Source of the DNA: an uncultured Lachnospiraceae bacterium
GTDB lineage: Bacteria > Bacillota > Clostridia > Lachnospirales > Lachnospiraceae
Assembly: GCA_910577275.1 (NCBI GenBank)
Contig: CAJTMW010000016.1
Location: forward strand, 1 to 64,000
DNA: 64,000 bases
Direction: 5' to 3'
In this document: in pieces, positions 1 through 7,973 of the stretch
How the letters are laid out: every line of letters starts with the position of its first letter
How positions within the stretch are numbered: position 1 is the stretch's first letter
Program-made: the position numbers and the translations under genes
The notes under the pieces: model-generated
What the model was told of the DNA's origin: nothing
The model's input: only the letters and a program-made list of their open reading frames with translations
The model's database searches: none

Positions 1-85
1 CTCTTCTTGAATTTTCAGGGTCGCATTGCTGTTTTGTTGTCAAGGTGCTTCTTTTTTATTGCCACGTTTCGCAACGTGCTTTAGC

Positions 86-114
86 AGTATAACAAACTTA
101 TCGACGTGTGTCAA
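86..114 (-). promoter_or_regulatory. Strong SigA promoter of rRNA-operon type, reading left out of the window
   Basis: On the minus strand the consensus -35 TTGACA (109-114) and -10 TATACT (86-91) are exactly 17 bp apart. Upstream, 120-165 is a run of A and T tracts like an UP element. The transcript would start near 79, pass a small hairpin (GCACGTT...AACGTGGC) and leave the window. No ORF lies on the minus strand between 1 and 79, and the leader has the look of a clostridial 16S leader (CTTGACAAC..., GAAAATTCAAG). The promoter is seen directly; the rRNA assignment is inference. Confidence 0.7.
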
Positions 115-184
115 CATGTTTTTTGAAAATTTTTTCCAAAAATTTTTTCGGGATTTTTTCCTCGTTTACACCCCCGCAAAAAGC

Positions 185-574
185 TTATGCCAGAAACGAT
201 AATCCCCAATTTTTCAGCAAATATACCAGAACGCCCACTATCACGCCCGCTTCCGCCGCTCCTGTTACCGCCCCTAAAAGCTTATCCACCCCCTTGATAA
301 CCGGCAGTCTGGAAATCAGCTCCAGGGAAGTGAACAGCACATGCACCAGCCGGTACACCGCGCACACGATAAAAAGCACCGCAACCATTGTGATTGTCTT
401 GCTTATCTCTTTTTCCAGATAGCTTCCCACCGCCCCTATAATGAGCACAACGCAGACTCCCGCCACAGCCATGGCAATCAGTGAGATAATTTCCTGAACC
501 ATTCCCCTGCGGAATCCCGCCGCAATTCTCCATATAAAAATAACCGCAATCAACGCCAGCGCAATATAATACAT
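185..574 (-). CDS. CvpA-like small integral membrane protein
   Basis: A 129-residue, very hydrophobic protein with about four membrane segments (near residues 4-17, 30-50, 58-80 and 98-122). The first two are separated by the basic F-R-R-G-M turn typical of the CvpA/colicin V production family, which is around 160-180 residues in other bacteria, so this is a short member. The family sits in the cytoplasmic membrane and its biochemical role is poorly defined. The ATG at 574 follows an AAAGGG stretch. It is the last gene of the minus-strand cluster before the strong outward promoter, separated from the DUF5711 gene by about 115 bp. The family call rests on topology and motif memory rather than a search. 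Confidence 0.65.
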   Translation of the reverse strand: MYYIALALIAVIFIWRIAAGFRRGMVQEIISLIAMAVAGVCVVLIIGAVGSYLEKEISKTITMVAVLFIVCAVYRLVHVLFTSLELISRLPVIKGVDKLLGAVTGAAEAGVIVGVLVYLLKNWGLSFLA

Positions 575-688
575 CTGTACCCTTTCTTTTGTTCAGCGGC
601 CCGCCGCACCGGATGCCTTTCTCCGGTAAACGTTCCGCCCGCGTAAGGCTCCTCCCCCACGCGTGCCGCCTGTACTTCCCGGCGTTTT

Positions 689-1882
689 TTAATTCAGCTC
701 TATGGAATCAATGGAATCGGCCGTTACCGTGACATACTTATACGCCGAGGAAGTGGGAATTATCAATGCGGCCCTTTTTTCAAACCCGCCTGTAAACTTG
801 TCCACTCCTTTCATATTGCATATCTGGCAATTCAAATCGTTGTAAATAATAATCTGGTCTTTGTTAAAAACCACATCCGTATATTCGATATCAAAAAACT
901 GTGAAAGCACCAATTCGCCCGATTCGTTGAAAACATCCAGCCGGTAGGCCGACTCGCCGCTCTGGTTAATAAAGACAAGCCCCACATAATTTTCATTGTA
1001 ATGGATGCTCTGCACCTCTTCGTCCAGAAGCTTTGAGGCAATGTTTGTAGGCTTTTCCGCGCCGGAGAAAAAGGCGATTCTGTCGTCTGAAACGGCAAAG
1101 GCGGAATCGTTATCCATAAACTGCACATAGGGCATAATGGTATCCAGATAGTCGTACCCGCCCACAAAATTGTCCGTTTCGTTCTTCCCCACTTCTCCAA
1201 AGTTGTAAAACGCCACGGAGGACTTCATATTTCCGCTGTCCACATATAAGTAAGAAACGGCCATCAGCTTTCCGTCAGGGCTTAGGGAAATGCTGACGGG
1301 ATAACCGCTTTTATCCATGGTTGCGCGGCCGTAAATGAGAGGCTCCTCCGTATTTTCGTTGCCATTATATACGTAAATTCTGGTCACCTCCGCGTCGTCA
1401 AGCACAGCCGCCACAACGCCGTTTTCGGAGACGCAGAAATCCCTGATTGGAAGGTTGGTGTTTATCGTTCCCCTCTGGCTGTTTTTGTCCATGACATAAA
1501 TAGTCCGCCCGTTATAATCGCCGATTGCAACCGTCTGTCCGCTGATTGCAACCATCGGCGACTGCATTTCATATGTATGGTTCCACACCGCATTTCCTTT
1601 GGCGTCTATGCAGCTTGCCCCGTCCTTGCTGTATAAAAGAACATTTCCTCCCAGATTTTTTACTGTCGCCCCCTGAACTATTGTAAGCGGAGCCGAGCCG
1701 GTAATGATGCTTTCCGTAAAGACTTTGTCTCTCCATTGTATGAAAACAAAGGCGGCAATCGCCGCCGTCAGTAAAAGGAACAGGACAATCCGGTAAAAAA
1801 TCGCCAGCTTATGGCTGCGGATTTTTTCTTTATAATCTATCCTTTTTTCCTTTTCTTTTAAATAGTCACGCACATTTGCCAT
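689..1882 (-). CDS. DUF5711 family membrane-anchored propeller-like protein
   Basis: A 397-residue protein with a basic cytoplasmic N-terminus (KEKEKRIDYKEK), one membrane helix near residues 30-48 and a large beta-rich outer domain. The outer part reads like a degenerate WD40/YVTN propeller: repeated stretches such as SVSLSPDGKLMAVSY, and short strand-turn-strand blocks. This is the pattern of DUF5711 proteins, common in Lachnospiraceae and of unknown function. I chose ATG 1882 because GAGG lies eight bases upstream; a GTG two codons earlier is less well placed. It sits 39 bp downstream of the small membrane protein gene and probably shares its transcript. The role is unknown; an envelope or signal-sensing function is only a guess. 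Confidence 0.7.
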   Translation of the reverse strand: MANVRDYLKEKEKRIDYKEKIRSHKLAIFYRIVLFLLLTAAIAAFVFIQWRDKVFTESIITGSAPLTIVQGATVKNLGGNVLLYSKDGASCIDAKGNAVWNHTYEMQSPMVAISGQTVAIGDYNGRTIYVMDKNSQRGTINTNLPIRDFCVSENGVVAAVLDDAEVTRIYVYNGNENTEEPLIYGRATMDKSGYPVSISLSPDGKLMAVSYLYVDSGNMKSSVAFYNFGEVGKNETDNFVGGYDYLDTIMPYVQFMDNDSAFAVSDDRIAFFSGAEKPTNIASKLLDEEVQSIHYNENYVGLVFINQSGESAYRLDVFNESGELVLSQFFDIEYTDVVFNKDQIIIYNDLNCQICNMKGVDKFTGGFEKRAALIIPTSSAYKYVTVTADSIDSIELN

Positions 1883-1921
1883 TCGCACAACCTCAAGTCT
1901 TTCGTATTCGCAGACAGTCCG

Positions 1922-2524
1922 CTATCTTCCTGCCTCCGCAAAAGCAACCGCTCTGCCCGCCGCCTCCACAAATCCATGCATTTTATTATAATCGTTAATT
2001 GTCGTTACTGCAATTGCAAGCAAAATAACGCATCCCCCGTAAAAAAAACTTTTTGCCGTGCTTTTTATGGAAGATGGTTGTCCGCCTTTTCGTCCGCTTT
2101 TCCTGGTCTTTTTTCCGCTTCCCTGTTCCTTATTTTTTTGCTCATAGCAGGAGAGGAGATAATTCTGCATGGGCTCGTTTTTCTCATAAAATATGTAACA
2201 GCCTTCCTTTTTTCCCGGCATCTCCCGGCCCTTCGCATAAATATTAACGTAGCCTATCAGCTCGTAATCTTCAAAAAACTCTTTTCTGACCTGTTCCTCG
2301 CCTCTGCCGCGTTCCAGACCGCCAATCACGCTGGCGGCTCCGTATATCATATAAAAATTGCAACTGTTCTTATGATAAACATGTCCAAAAAGCGCGGCGC
2401 GCCCCGGAAGTATCCCCGCTTCCTTTTTAAGCTCCCGCAGATAGGTATAGACATAGTCCTCCAGATATACGCGTTCTCTTCCGTTTGCTTTTCCAACCTG
2501 CTTTACGATTTCCGGAAGCTGCAT
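1922..2524 (-). CDS. Hypothetical protein with C-terminal membrane anchor
   Basis: 200 residues. The N-terminal ~115 residues look like a compact soluble alpha/beta domain with the blocks AALFGHVYHKNS and FEDYELIGYVNIYAKG; these resemble the strand layout of JAB/MPN-like domains, but I do not see a convincing JAMM metal motif. A basic linker (GKKTRKSGRKGG) is followed by a single membrane helix near residues 160-178 and a short outer tail. ATG 2524 has GGAGGGAAGTAA directly upstream. It precedes the DUF5711 gene on the same strand. I do not recognise its function. Confidence 0.55.
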   Translation of the reverse strand: MQLPEIVKQVGKANGRERVYLEDYVYTYLRELKKEAGILPGRAALFGHVYHKNSCNFYMIYGAASVIGGLERGRGEEQVRKEFFEDYELIGYVNIYAKGREMPGKKEGCYIFYEKNEPMQNYLLSCYEQKNKEQGSGKKTRKSGRKGGQPSSIKSTAKSFFYGGCVILLAIAVTTINDYNKMHGFVEAAGRAVAFAEAGR

Positions 2525-2685
2525 TTACTTCCCTCCCCCTTATCATGCTATTCTCCGCTCCGCCGCCTGCAACGCGGCCGCTCCGGGCAAAGCGCTCTCC
2601 TGCGCCTTTCGCCGCGAAGCCTGTACCTGCTTTAAGTTTAGCATAAGATAAGGGGAAGGTGGTTTGTAAAGCATCGTCTTTTCTG

Positions 2686-3732
2686 TCAATAATTCCGCAC
2701 AAACTGATAGACGGTCATGCTCTCATATTTTCTCTCCGGTCCGAAAACCGAGGACGGGAAATTCGGCTTATTGGGGGTATCGGGGAAATACTGGGTTTCC
2801 AGACAAAGCCCGCCCCGCCTGTCATACTCCGCTCCCGCCTTTCCGGCCTGCTTATCCACAGCGTTTCCGGCATAAAACTGCACACCGGGCAAATCCGTAT
2901 ATGCGTGCATTTCACGGCCGGACGCCGCATCCTTTACCACCGCAAACTCCCGCAGAGTCCCGTCGGCATTGTCGATGACCCAGTTGTGGTCGTAGCCGCC
3001 GGTAAGACGGAGCTGTTCGTTATCGGCTTCGATTTCCGCTCCGATTTCTTTTGCTTTCGTGAAATCAAAAGGCGTCCCTGCCACGGCCTTAAGCTCTCCT
3101 GTGGGAATTGCCCCCGGAACAATCGGCGTATAAGCGCCGGCGTGCAGCGTGAGAATATGTCCGTGAATGTTGCCCTTTCCCTGCCCCGCAAGGTTAAAAT
3201 AGGTATGGTTTGTCATGTTAATGACGGTATTTTTGTCGCTTTCGGCTTCGTATTTGATTTTCAGCTCGTTATCTTCCGTGAGAATATAGGTCACATTCAC
3301 CTTTTTATTGCCGGGGAATCCCATATTTCCATCCTCGTCCGTAAGGGAAAAGGTGACTCCGTCCTCCTTTTCCTGCGCGTCCCAGACTCTCTTGTGATAC
3401 CCCAGCTCCTTATGGCTGTGGAGGTTGTTTTCTCCGTCGTTCTTATCAAGCTTACAGAGCTGCCCGTCCACCGTAAAGGCCGCGCCTCCTATGCGGTTGG
3501 CGTTAGGGCCGACGGTTGCGCCGAAAAATCCGTTATTGTCAAAATAGGGCTCCAACGTATCGTAACCCAGAACCACATCGTCCGCTTTTCCGTCCTTATC
3601 GGGGACAAACAAATTCACAAGAATCGCCCCGTAATTAATCACGCCGGCTTTCATGCCCTTTGAATTTTCCAGCCAGTAGCGGTAAATTTCCTGCCCGCTT
3701 TTTGTTTTTCCAAAAATTTCTTTTTTTATCAT
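2686..3732 (-). CDS. galM: Aldose 1-epimerase (mutarotase)
   Basis: 348 residues, the usual GalM length. The enzyme interconverts alpha and beta anomers of galactose, glucose and related sugars in the cytoplasm, feeding the Leloir pathway and other sugar routes. Visible family signatures are the histidine blocks NLHSHKELGYHKRVWD and NMTNHTYFNLAGQG and the catalytic glutamate in LCLETQYFPDTPNKPNFPSS near the C-terminus. I start at the ATG at 3732 (MIKKEIFG); the longer reading frame adds 13 unrelated residues. GGGAAAAAA immediately upstream is a weak ribosome site. It lies about 120 bp downstream of recR, with a 10-bp inverted repeat (3769-3778/3792-3801) in between. Confidence 0.93.
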   Translation of the reverse strand: MIKKEIFGKTKSGQEIYRYWLENSKGMKAGVINYGAILVNLFVPDKDGKADDVVLGYDTLEPYFDNNGFFGATVGPNANRIGGAAFTVDGQLCKLDKNDGENNLHSHKELGYHKRVWDAQEKEDGVTFSLTDEDGNMGFPGNKKVNVTYILTEDNELKIKYEAESDKNTVINMTNHTYFNLAGQGKGNIHGHILTLHAGAYTPIVPGAIPTGELKAVAGTPFDFTKAKEIGAEIEADNEQLRLTGGYDHNWVIDNADGTLREFAVVKDAASGREMHAYTDLPGVQFYAGNAVDKQAGKAGAEYDRRGGLCLETQYFPDTPNKPNFPSSVFGPERKYESMTVYQFVRNY

Positions 3733-3855
3733 TTTTTTCCCATTTCTGCGCTGCTTTGTTGCGCATATCAAGTTTGTGGATGCAGCGCAGACACAAACTT
3801 GCAGAGGAAAGATTTGAAAAATCTTTCACTCTTTCCTCCATGCAGAGTCTTTCTT

Positions 3856-4452
3856 TTACATCTCCACTCTGCCCTCCAGGGCCCGCAGAAGCGTTACTTC
3901 GTCAATATATTCCAAATCTCCGCCCACCGGCACGCCGCTGGCAATCCTGCTCACCTTTATTCCCGTGGGCTTAATCAGCTTTCCGATATACATGGCGGTG
4001 GTTTCCCCCTCAAGGCTGGAATTGGTGGCGATAATCACCTCGGAGACGTCGCCCTCAAGGCGGGCAATCAGCTCCTTCAGCTTAATGTCCCCCGGTCCAA
4101 TCCCCAGCATGGGAGAAATCGCCCCGTGGAGCACATGATATATGCCTTCGTATTTTCCGGTCTTTTCGTAGGCCGCCAAATCTCTTGTATTTTCCACTAC
4201 CATAATGGTGCTGTGGTCGCGCTTTGCATTGGCGCACACCGGACAGATTTCACTGTCGGTCAGGGTAAAGCATTCCTTACAGTAACGGACATTTTCTTTG
4301 GCGTCCATAATTACTTTTACAAGCCGCTTCACCTTGTCCTGCGGCAGATTTACCAAGTGAAAAGCCAGCCTTTGCGCTGACTTTGACCCGATGCCCGGCA
4401 GACCGGACAGCTCATCTATTAGCCTGTTGATATGTCCGCTGTATAAATCCAT
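3856..4452 (-). CDS. recR: Recombination mediator RecR
   Basis: 198 residues, full length. RecR works with RecO/RecF to load RecA at single-strand gaps. The N-terminal helix-hairpin-helix (LPGIGSKSAQRLAFHLV), the four-cysteine zinc finger (C-x2-C ... C-x2-C in CKECFTLTDSEICPVC) and the Toprim domain (MVVENTRDLAAYEKTG, then HGAISPMLGIGP) are all in order. Its ATG shares one base with the ybaB stop codon (TGATG), so translation is coupled. The dnaX-ybaB-recR order is conserved widely in bacteria. Confidence 0.97.
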   Translation of the reverse strand: MDLYSGHINRLIDELSGLPGIGSKSAQRLAFHLVNLPQDKVKRLVKVIMDAKENVRYCKECFTLTDSEICPVCANAKRDHSTIMVVENTRDLAAYEKTGKYEGIYHVLHGAISPMLGIGPGDIKLKELIARLEGDVSEVIIATNSSLEGETTAMYIGKLIKPTGIKVSRIASGVPVGGDLEYIDEVTLLRALEGRVEM

Positions 4453-4805
4453 CAGAAAGGAAGGCCTCCTCCCAGCCCGAGACCGCCTGCCATCTTGCCC
4501 ATGATTTCATTATTTGCGTCGTCCGCCATACGCAGAGCCTCGTTTGTGGCGGCCATCACCAAATCCTCCAGCATTTCAATGTCCTCGGGGTCAACTACCT
4601 CCTCCGACAGCTTTACCTTTGTGACTTCCTTCTTGCCGGTTACCGTCACTTCAACCGCGCCGCCTCCGGCCTTTGCCGTGAATTCCTTTGTTTCCAGCTC
4701 CTTCTGGCTCTCCTCCATCTGGCGCTGCATCCTCTGCGCCTGCTTCATCAGATTGTTCATGTTGCCGGGAATACCGCCCCCGGGAAATCCTCCGCGTCTT
4801 GCCAT
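4452..4805 (-). CDS. YbaB/EbfC family nucleoid-associated protein
   Basis: 117 residues. The family forms dimers that bind DNA and associates with the nucleoid. The start MARRGGFPGGGIPGNMNNLMKQAQ followed by MQRQMEESQKELETKEFTAKAGGGAVEVTVTGKKEV is the classic helix-then-sheet pattern, and the C-terminus is glycine rich (MAGGLGLGGGLPF). It begins one base after the dnaX stop codon and overlaps recR by one base, as in other dnaX operons. Confidence 0.95.
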   Translation of the reverse strand: MARRGGFPGGGIPGNMNNLMKQAQRMQRQMEESQKELETKEFTAKAGGGAVEVTVTGKKEVTKVKLSEEVVDPEDIEMLEDLVMAATNEALRMADDANNEIMGKMAGGLGLGGGLPF

Positions 4806-4806
4806 G

Positions 4807-6450
4807 TCAGTATAAATCCTCCATTTCTTCGTCTAATTCTTCCACTTCCATATTAATAACCTGACTGACCAGTTTTGTCAAATCAGGGTAAATCTCCTCG
4901 GGATTTCTCCCCGGGCGGGCGCACTGCACCTCCACTTTCATCTCCTTACCGGAAAAATCCGCAATAAGGCGCTCCAATTCCTCCTTATGCCCGCTGTCCC
5001 TGAAATAGTCAAAAGGCAGTCCGTCCGAAACCACCACCAGAAGATTTCCTTCCCCTGACAGGCTTGGAAACGCCGATTTCAGGTATGCTTTCATGGGCAT
5101 GACGGCCTCGCCCACAATGGCGGACCACTTTCCTGCCACCGCTTTGACATCCTCCGGCACCGCCTTCGGCAGCTGCGCCCGAGTCTCCGTCCCCTGCGCC
5201 GGGGCATAGCCGCCCTGGCAAAAGCCCTCTCCTCCGGGAATGCCCGCCCCCATACCGGCCGGCGCTGACACAGGCATAGCGGCAGCCATCGCCATACCCT
5301 TTTCCATTTTATCCTCCAGCTGCCGGATACGGTCTAAAAGGGACTGGGTATCCGTTTCCATGGAAGGGCGGCACAGCTTAATCAGCGTCATCTCCACCAG
5401 AATTCTTTTCTGGGCGGCATAACGGATTTGTCCCGACAGCTCCGAGAGCACGCGGATGTAGCGCATAATGACATCGTTTTCCGCCATCTGCGCCTCCTCC
5501 TTTAAACGGAGCAGATTTTCCGTGGAAACGTCGATAACGTCCTCCATCCCGTCCGCCGTCTTCACCAGAAGGAGATTGCGGAGATACCAGGTAAAATCGG
5601 AAACAAACTGCACCAGCTCTCTGCCCTGCATCACGATTTCCTCAAGCAGGGCAATGGCTCCCGTCACGTCTCCGTCAAGAACCACCCGCAGCAGCCGGCT
5701 GAAAACCTCCGTATCCACGGCACCCAGCACATCCAGCACTTTGTCATAGGTAAGCTCTTTTCCGAAATGGAAGGCAATGCACTGGTCCAAAAGACTTAAG
5801 GCGTCGCGCATGGAGCCGTCCGCCGTCTTTGCAATATATCTGACCGCCTTTTCCTCTATGGAAACCTGCTCCTTTTCCATGAGCTCCTTTATCCGCTCCG
5901 ATATGGTGTCAATGGTAATCCGCCGGAAATCATACCGCTGGCATCTGGACATAATGGTAACCGGTATCTTGTGAACCTCTGTGGTTGCCAGTATAAAAAT
6001 CACATAAGAAGGGGGCTCCTCCAATGTCTTCAGCAATGCGTTGAAAGCCCCTATGGAAAGCATATGAACTTCGTCAATAATATAAACCTTATATTTCCCT
6101 TCCGCCGGTGAATAGGTCACTTCATCCACAATCTCACGCACACTGTCCACGCCGTTGTTGGATGCTGCGTCAATTTCGATGACGTTCATGGACGCGCCCG
6201 CCGAGATTGCCCGGCAAAGGGCGCACTCGCCGCAGGGGCTCCCGTCTCTGGGATTTTCACAGTTGACCGCTTTCGCAAATATCTTTGCAATGGTGGTCTT
6301 TCCGGTTCCCCTGGTTCCGCAAAAAAGATATGCGTGGCTTGTGCGCTCTGCTTTTATCTGATTTTTTAAGGTTGTAACGATATGCTCCTGACCCTTTACA
6401 TCCTCAAAGGCCGCAGGACGAAACTTTCTGTAAAGGGCTGTATATGACAT
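4807..6450 (-). CDS. dnaX: DNA polymerase III gamma/tau subunit
   Basis: 547 residues. This is the AAA+ clamp-loader ATPase that loads the beta clamp during replication. Visible: N-terminal SYTALYRKFRPAAFEDVKGQ, Walker A GTRGTGKTT near 45-53, four zinc-binding cysteines just after it (C..C..C..C in the NCENPRDGSPCGECALC stretch), Walker B YIIDEVHML and sensor/arginine-finger block TIMSRCQRYDF. The C-terminal third (from about residue 370) is proline- and alanine-rich and then a tau-like domain. I looked for an A-AAA-AAG slippery site for a shorter gamma form and saw none. It heads the dnaX-ybaB-recR operon. Confidence 0.97.
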   Translation of the reverse strand: MSYTALYRKFRPAAFEDVKGQEHIVTTLKNQIKAERTSHAYLFCGTRGTGKTTIAKIFAKAVNCENPRDGSPCGECALCRAISAGASMNVIEIDAASNNGVDSVREIVDEVTYSPAEGKYKVYIIDEVHMLSIGAFNALLKTLEEPPSYVIFILATTEVHKIPVTIMSRCQRYDFRRITIDTISERIKELMEKEQVSIEEKAVRYIAKTADGSMRDALSLLDQCIAFHFGKELTYDKVLDVLGAVDTEVFSRLLRVVLDGDVTGAIALLEEIVMQGRELVQFVSDFTWYLRNLLLVKTADGMEDVIDVSTENLLRLKEEAQMAENDVIMRYIRVLSELSGQIRYAAQKRILVEMTLIKLCRPSMETDTQSLLDRIRQLEDKMEKGMAMAAAMPVSAPAGMGAGIPGGEGFCQGGYAPAQGTETRAQLPKAVPEDVKAVAGKWSAIVGEAVMPMKAYLKSAFPSLSGEGNLLVVVSDGLPFDYFRDSGHKEELERLIADFSGKEMKVEVQCARPGRNPEEIYPDLTKLVSQVINMEVEELDEEMEDLY

Positions 6451-6548
6451 ATCTTCCCTTTCCTTTCTTTTTATGGCAGTTTATCCCCGCCGGATGCTGT
6501 GCCGGCAATGCGCCGGCGCCTTCTCCTTTGGCTGCCGGACTGCCGCCT

Positions 6549-7622
6549 TTAATCTCCGAAGCTGATTCCCAGCATTTTTGCTTCTTTTACGATGGTCGCA
6601 TCAGGAGAAACCATCTTAAGCTTTCCTGCCACATCCTCCAGAGGCACCTTCACCACTTCACGGTCCTTATAGCCGACCATAAAGCCGTATTCGCCCTTCA
6701 GAATGAGATTGCCTGCTTCCGCGCCCAGACGACTTGCAAATACACGGTCGTAAGGGCAGGGACTTCCGCCTCTCTGTGTGTGGCCCGGAACCGTAACTCT
6801 TACTTCGTGACCCGTTTTATCCAGAATCTGCTGCGCCAGCTCATAGGACACCGAAGGGAATTTATAATGCTTCATCTTTTCCTTATATTCCTTCTTGGAC
6901 AGCTTGGCGTCTTCCTTGGAAATTGCGCCTTCCGCTACCGCCAGAATCGTGAACCGGCTGCCGTTTCTGTTGCGCTCTTCAATTTTGTTCACTACCTTTT
7001 TGATATCATAAGGAATTTCAGGAATCAAAATGATGTCCGCGCCGCCTGCCATACCGGCATTTAAGGTAAGCCACCCTACCTTGTGCCCCATGACCTCCAC
7101 AATAAATACCCGGCCGTGGGAAGCCGCTGTGGTATGGATGCAGTCGATGGCGTCCGTTGCAATATTAACCGCGCTCTGGAAACCAAAGGTCATATCCGTT
7201 CCCCACAAATCGTTGTCGATGGTCTTGGGAAGCGTGATAATGTTAAGTCCGTTCTGCCTTAAAAGATTGGCTGTCTTATGAGTGCCGTTGCCGCCTAAAA
7301 TCACCAGACAGTCCAGACGCAGCTTGTAATAGTTCTGCAGCATGGCGTCAACCTTGTCCAGCCCGTTTTCATCGGGGTCCTGAATGGTCTTAAAGGGAGT
7401 GCGGGAGCTGCCGAGAATGGTTCCCCCCTTTGTGAGAATACCGGAGAAATCATGTCCTCCCAGCATACGGAAATTCCCGTAAATCAGGCCTTTGTAGCCG
7501 TCAATGAAACCATAAATTTCAACCTTTTCATCACTGTTCACAAGGCACTTTACAACGCCTCTCATTGCGGCGTTTAATGCCTGGCAGTCGCCGCCGCTTG
7601 TCAATAAACCAACTCTTTTCAC
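6549..7622 (-). CDS. 6-phosphofructokinase, group III-like (ATP- or PPi-dependent)
   Basis: 357 residues, longer than the 320-residue E. coli PfkA type. Catalyses phosphorylation of fructose 6-phosphate in glycolysis. Signatures: TSGGDCQALNAAMRG at the N-terminus, GGNGTHKTA, and the catalytic PKTIDND. The glycine after GGN matches ATP-using enzymes, where pyrophosphate users usually have aspartate, whereas the lysine of PKTIDND is typical of pyrophosphate enzymes and the mixed group III. So the donor cannot be settled from sequence; ATP is slightly favoured. The start is GTG at 7622 with GAAGGAGG about nine bases upstream. It is transcribed from its own promoter through a long structured leader. 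Confidence 0.9.
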   Translation of the reverse strand: MKRVGLLTSGGDCQALNAAMRGVVKCLVNSDEKVEIYGFIDGYKGLIYGNFRMLGGHDFSGILTKGGTILGSSRTPFKTIQDPDENGLDKVDAMLQNYYKLRLDCLVILGGNGTHKTANLLRQNGLNIITLPKTIDNDLWGTDMTFGFQSAVNIATDAIDCIHTTAASHGRVFIVEVMGHKVGWLTLNAGMAGGADIILIPEIPYDIKKVVNKIEERNRNGSRFTILAVAEGAISKEDAKLSKKEYKEKMKHYKFPSVSYELAQQILDKTGHEVRVTVPGHTQRGGSPCPYDRVFASRLGAEAGNLILKGEYGFMVGYKDREVVKVPLEDVAGKLKMVSPDATIVKEAKMLGISFGD

Positions 7623-7667
7623 TTTACCCGTCCTCCTTCACTATTGTGCTTTGTGTGAAAGGTGTCC

Positions 7668-7853
7668 GGAAGCAGCCTGGGAGGGTGGGCGACGGGGAAG
7701 TTTCCTGCGTCGCCGCGCTCTCGCTCTATAAAAACGTAGCAGGCGCTAAACTCGTGAGTTGCAAATCAACTCAATACCTCGTTAAGCGCTGACGTTTTTA
7801 TAAGGGCTCCTTTAGGAAATCTTCCCCGTCGCCCACCCTCCCAGGCTGCTTCC
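7668..7853 (-). ncRNA. Nested long hairpin in the phosphofructokinase leader
   Basis: Two perfect 33-bp inverted arms (7668-7700 and 7821-7853) enclose a second 11-bp perfect stem (7727-7737 with 7792-7802, TATAAAAACGT), a 5-bp GCGCT/AGCGC stem, and a central 7-bp stem (TGAGTTG 7755-7761 with 7767-7773). The whole 186 bp can fold as one long hairpin. It lies between the promoter at 7886-7914 and the GTG of the phosphofructokinase gene, so it would sit in the 5' leader. It may be a mobile palindromic repeat or a regulatory leader. I recognise no named riboswitch here; the remaining intergenic bases (7854-7973) hold only the promoter. Confidence 0.75.
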
Positions 7854-7885
7854 TGCGCTATGTTTTCACACTTGTATTGTTTATT

Positions 7886-7914
7886 ATTATACATAATTTG
7901 GAGGGTATCTACAA
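7886..7914 (-). promoter_or_regulatory. SigA promoter for phosphofructokinase
   Basis: Minus-strand -35 TTGTAG (7909-7914) and -10 TATAAT (7886-7891) with a 17-bp spacer. Predicted start near 7879 gives a leader of about 257 nt that contains the nested hairpin. Confidence 0.75.
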
Positions 7915-7973
7915 CCTTTTGTGTCTGAAAATTGATATTTTTGCTTCTGCATTTTTGCTTCTGTCTTTCTCCT

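Noticed and set aside
4807..6450. Programmed frameshift in dnaX producing a short gamma form
   Set aside because: No A-AAA-AAG type slippery site with a following stem was found in the expected region.
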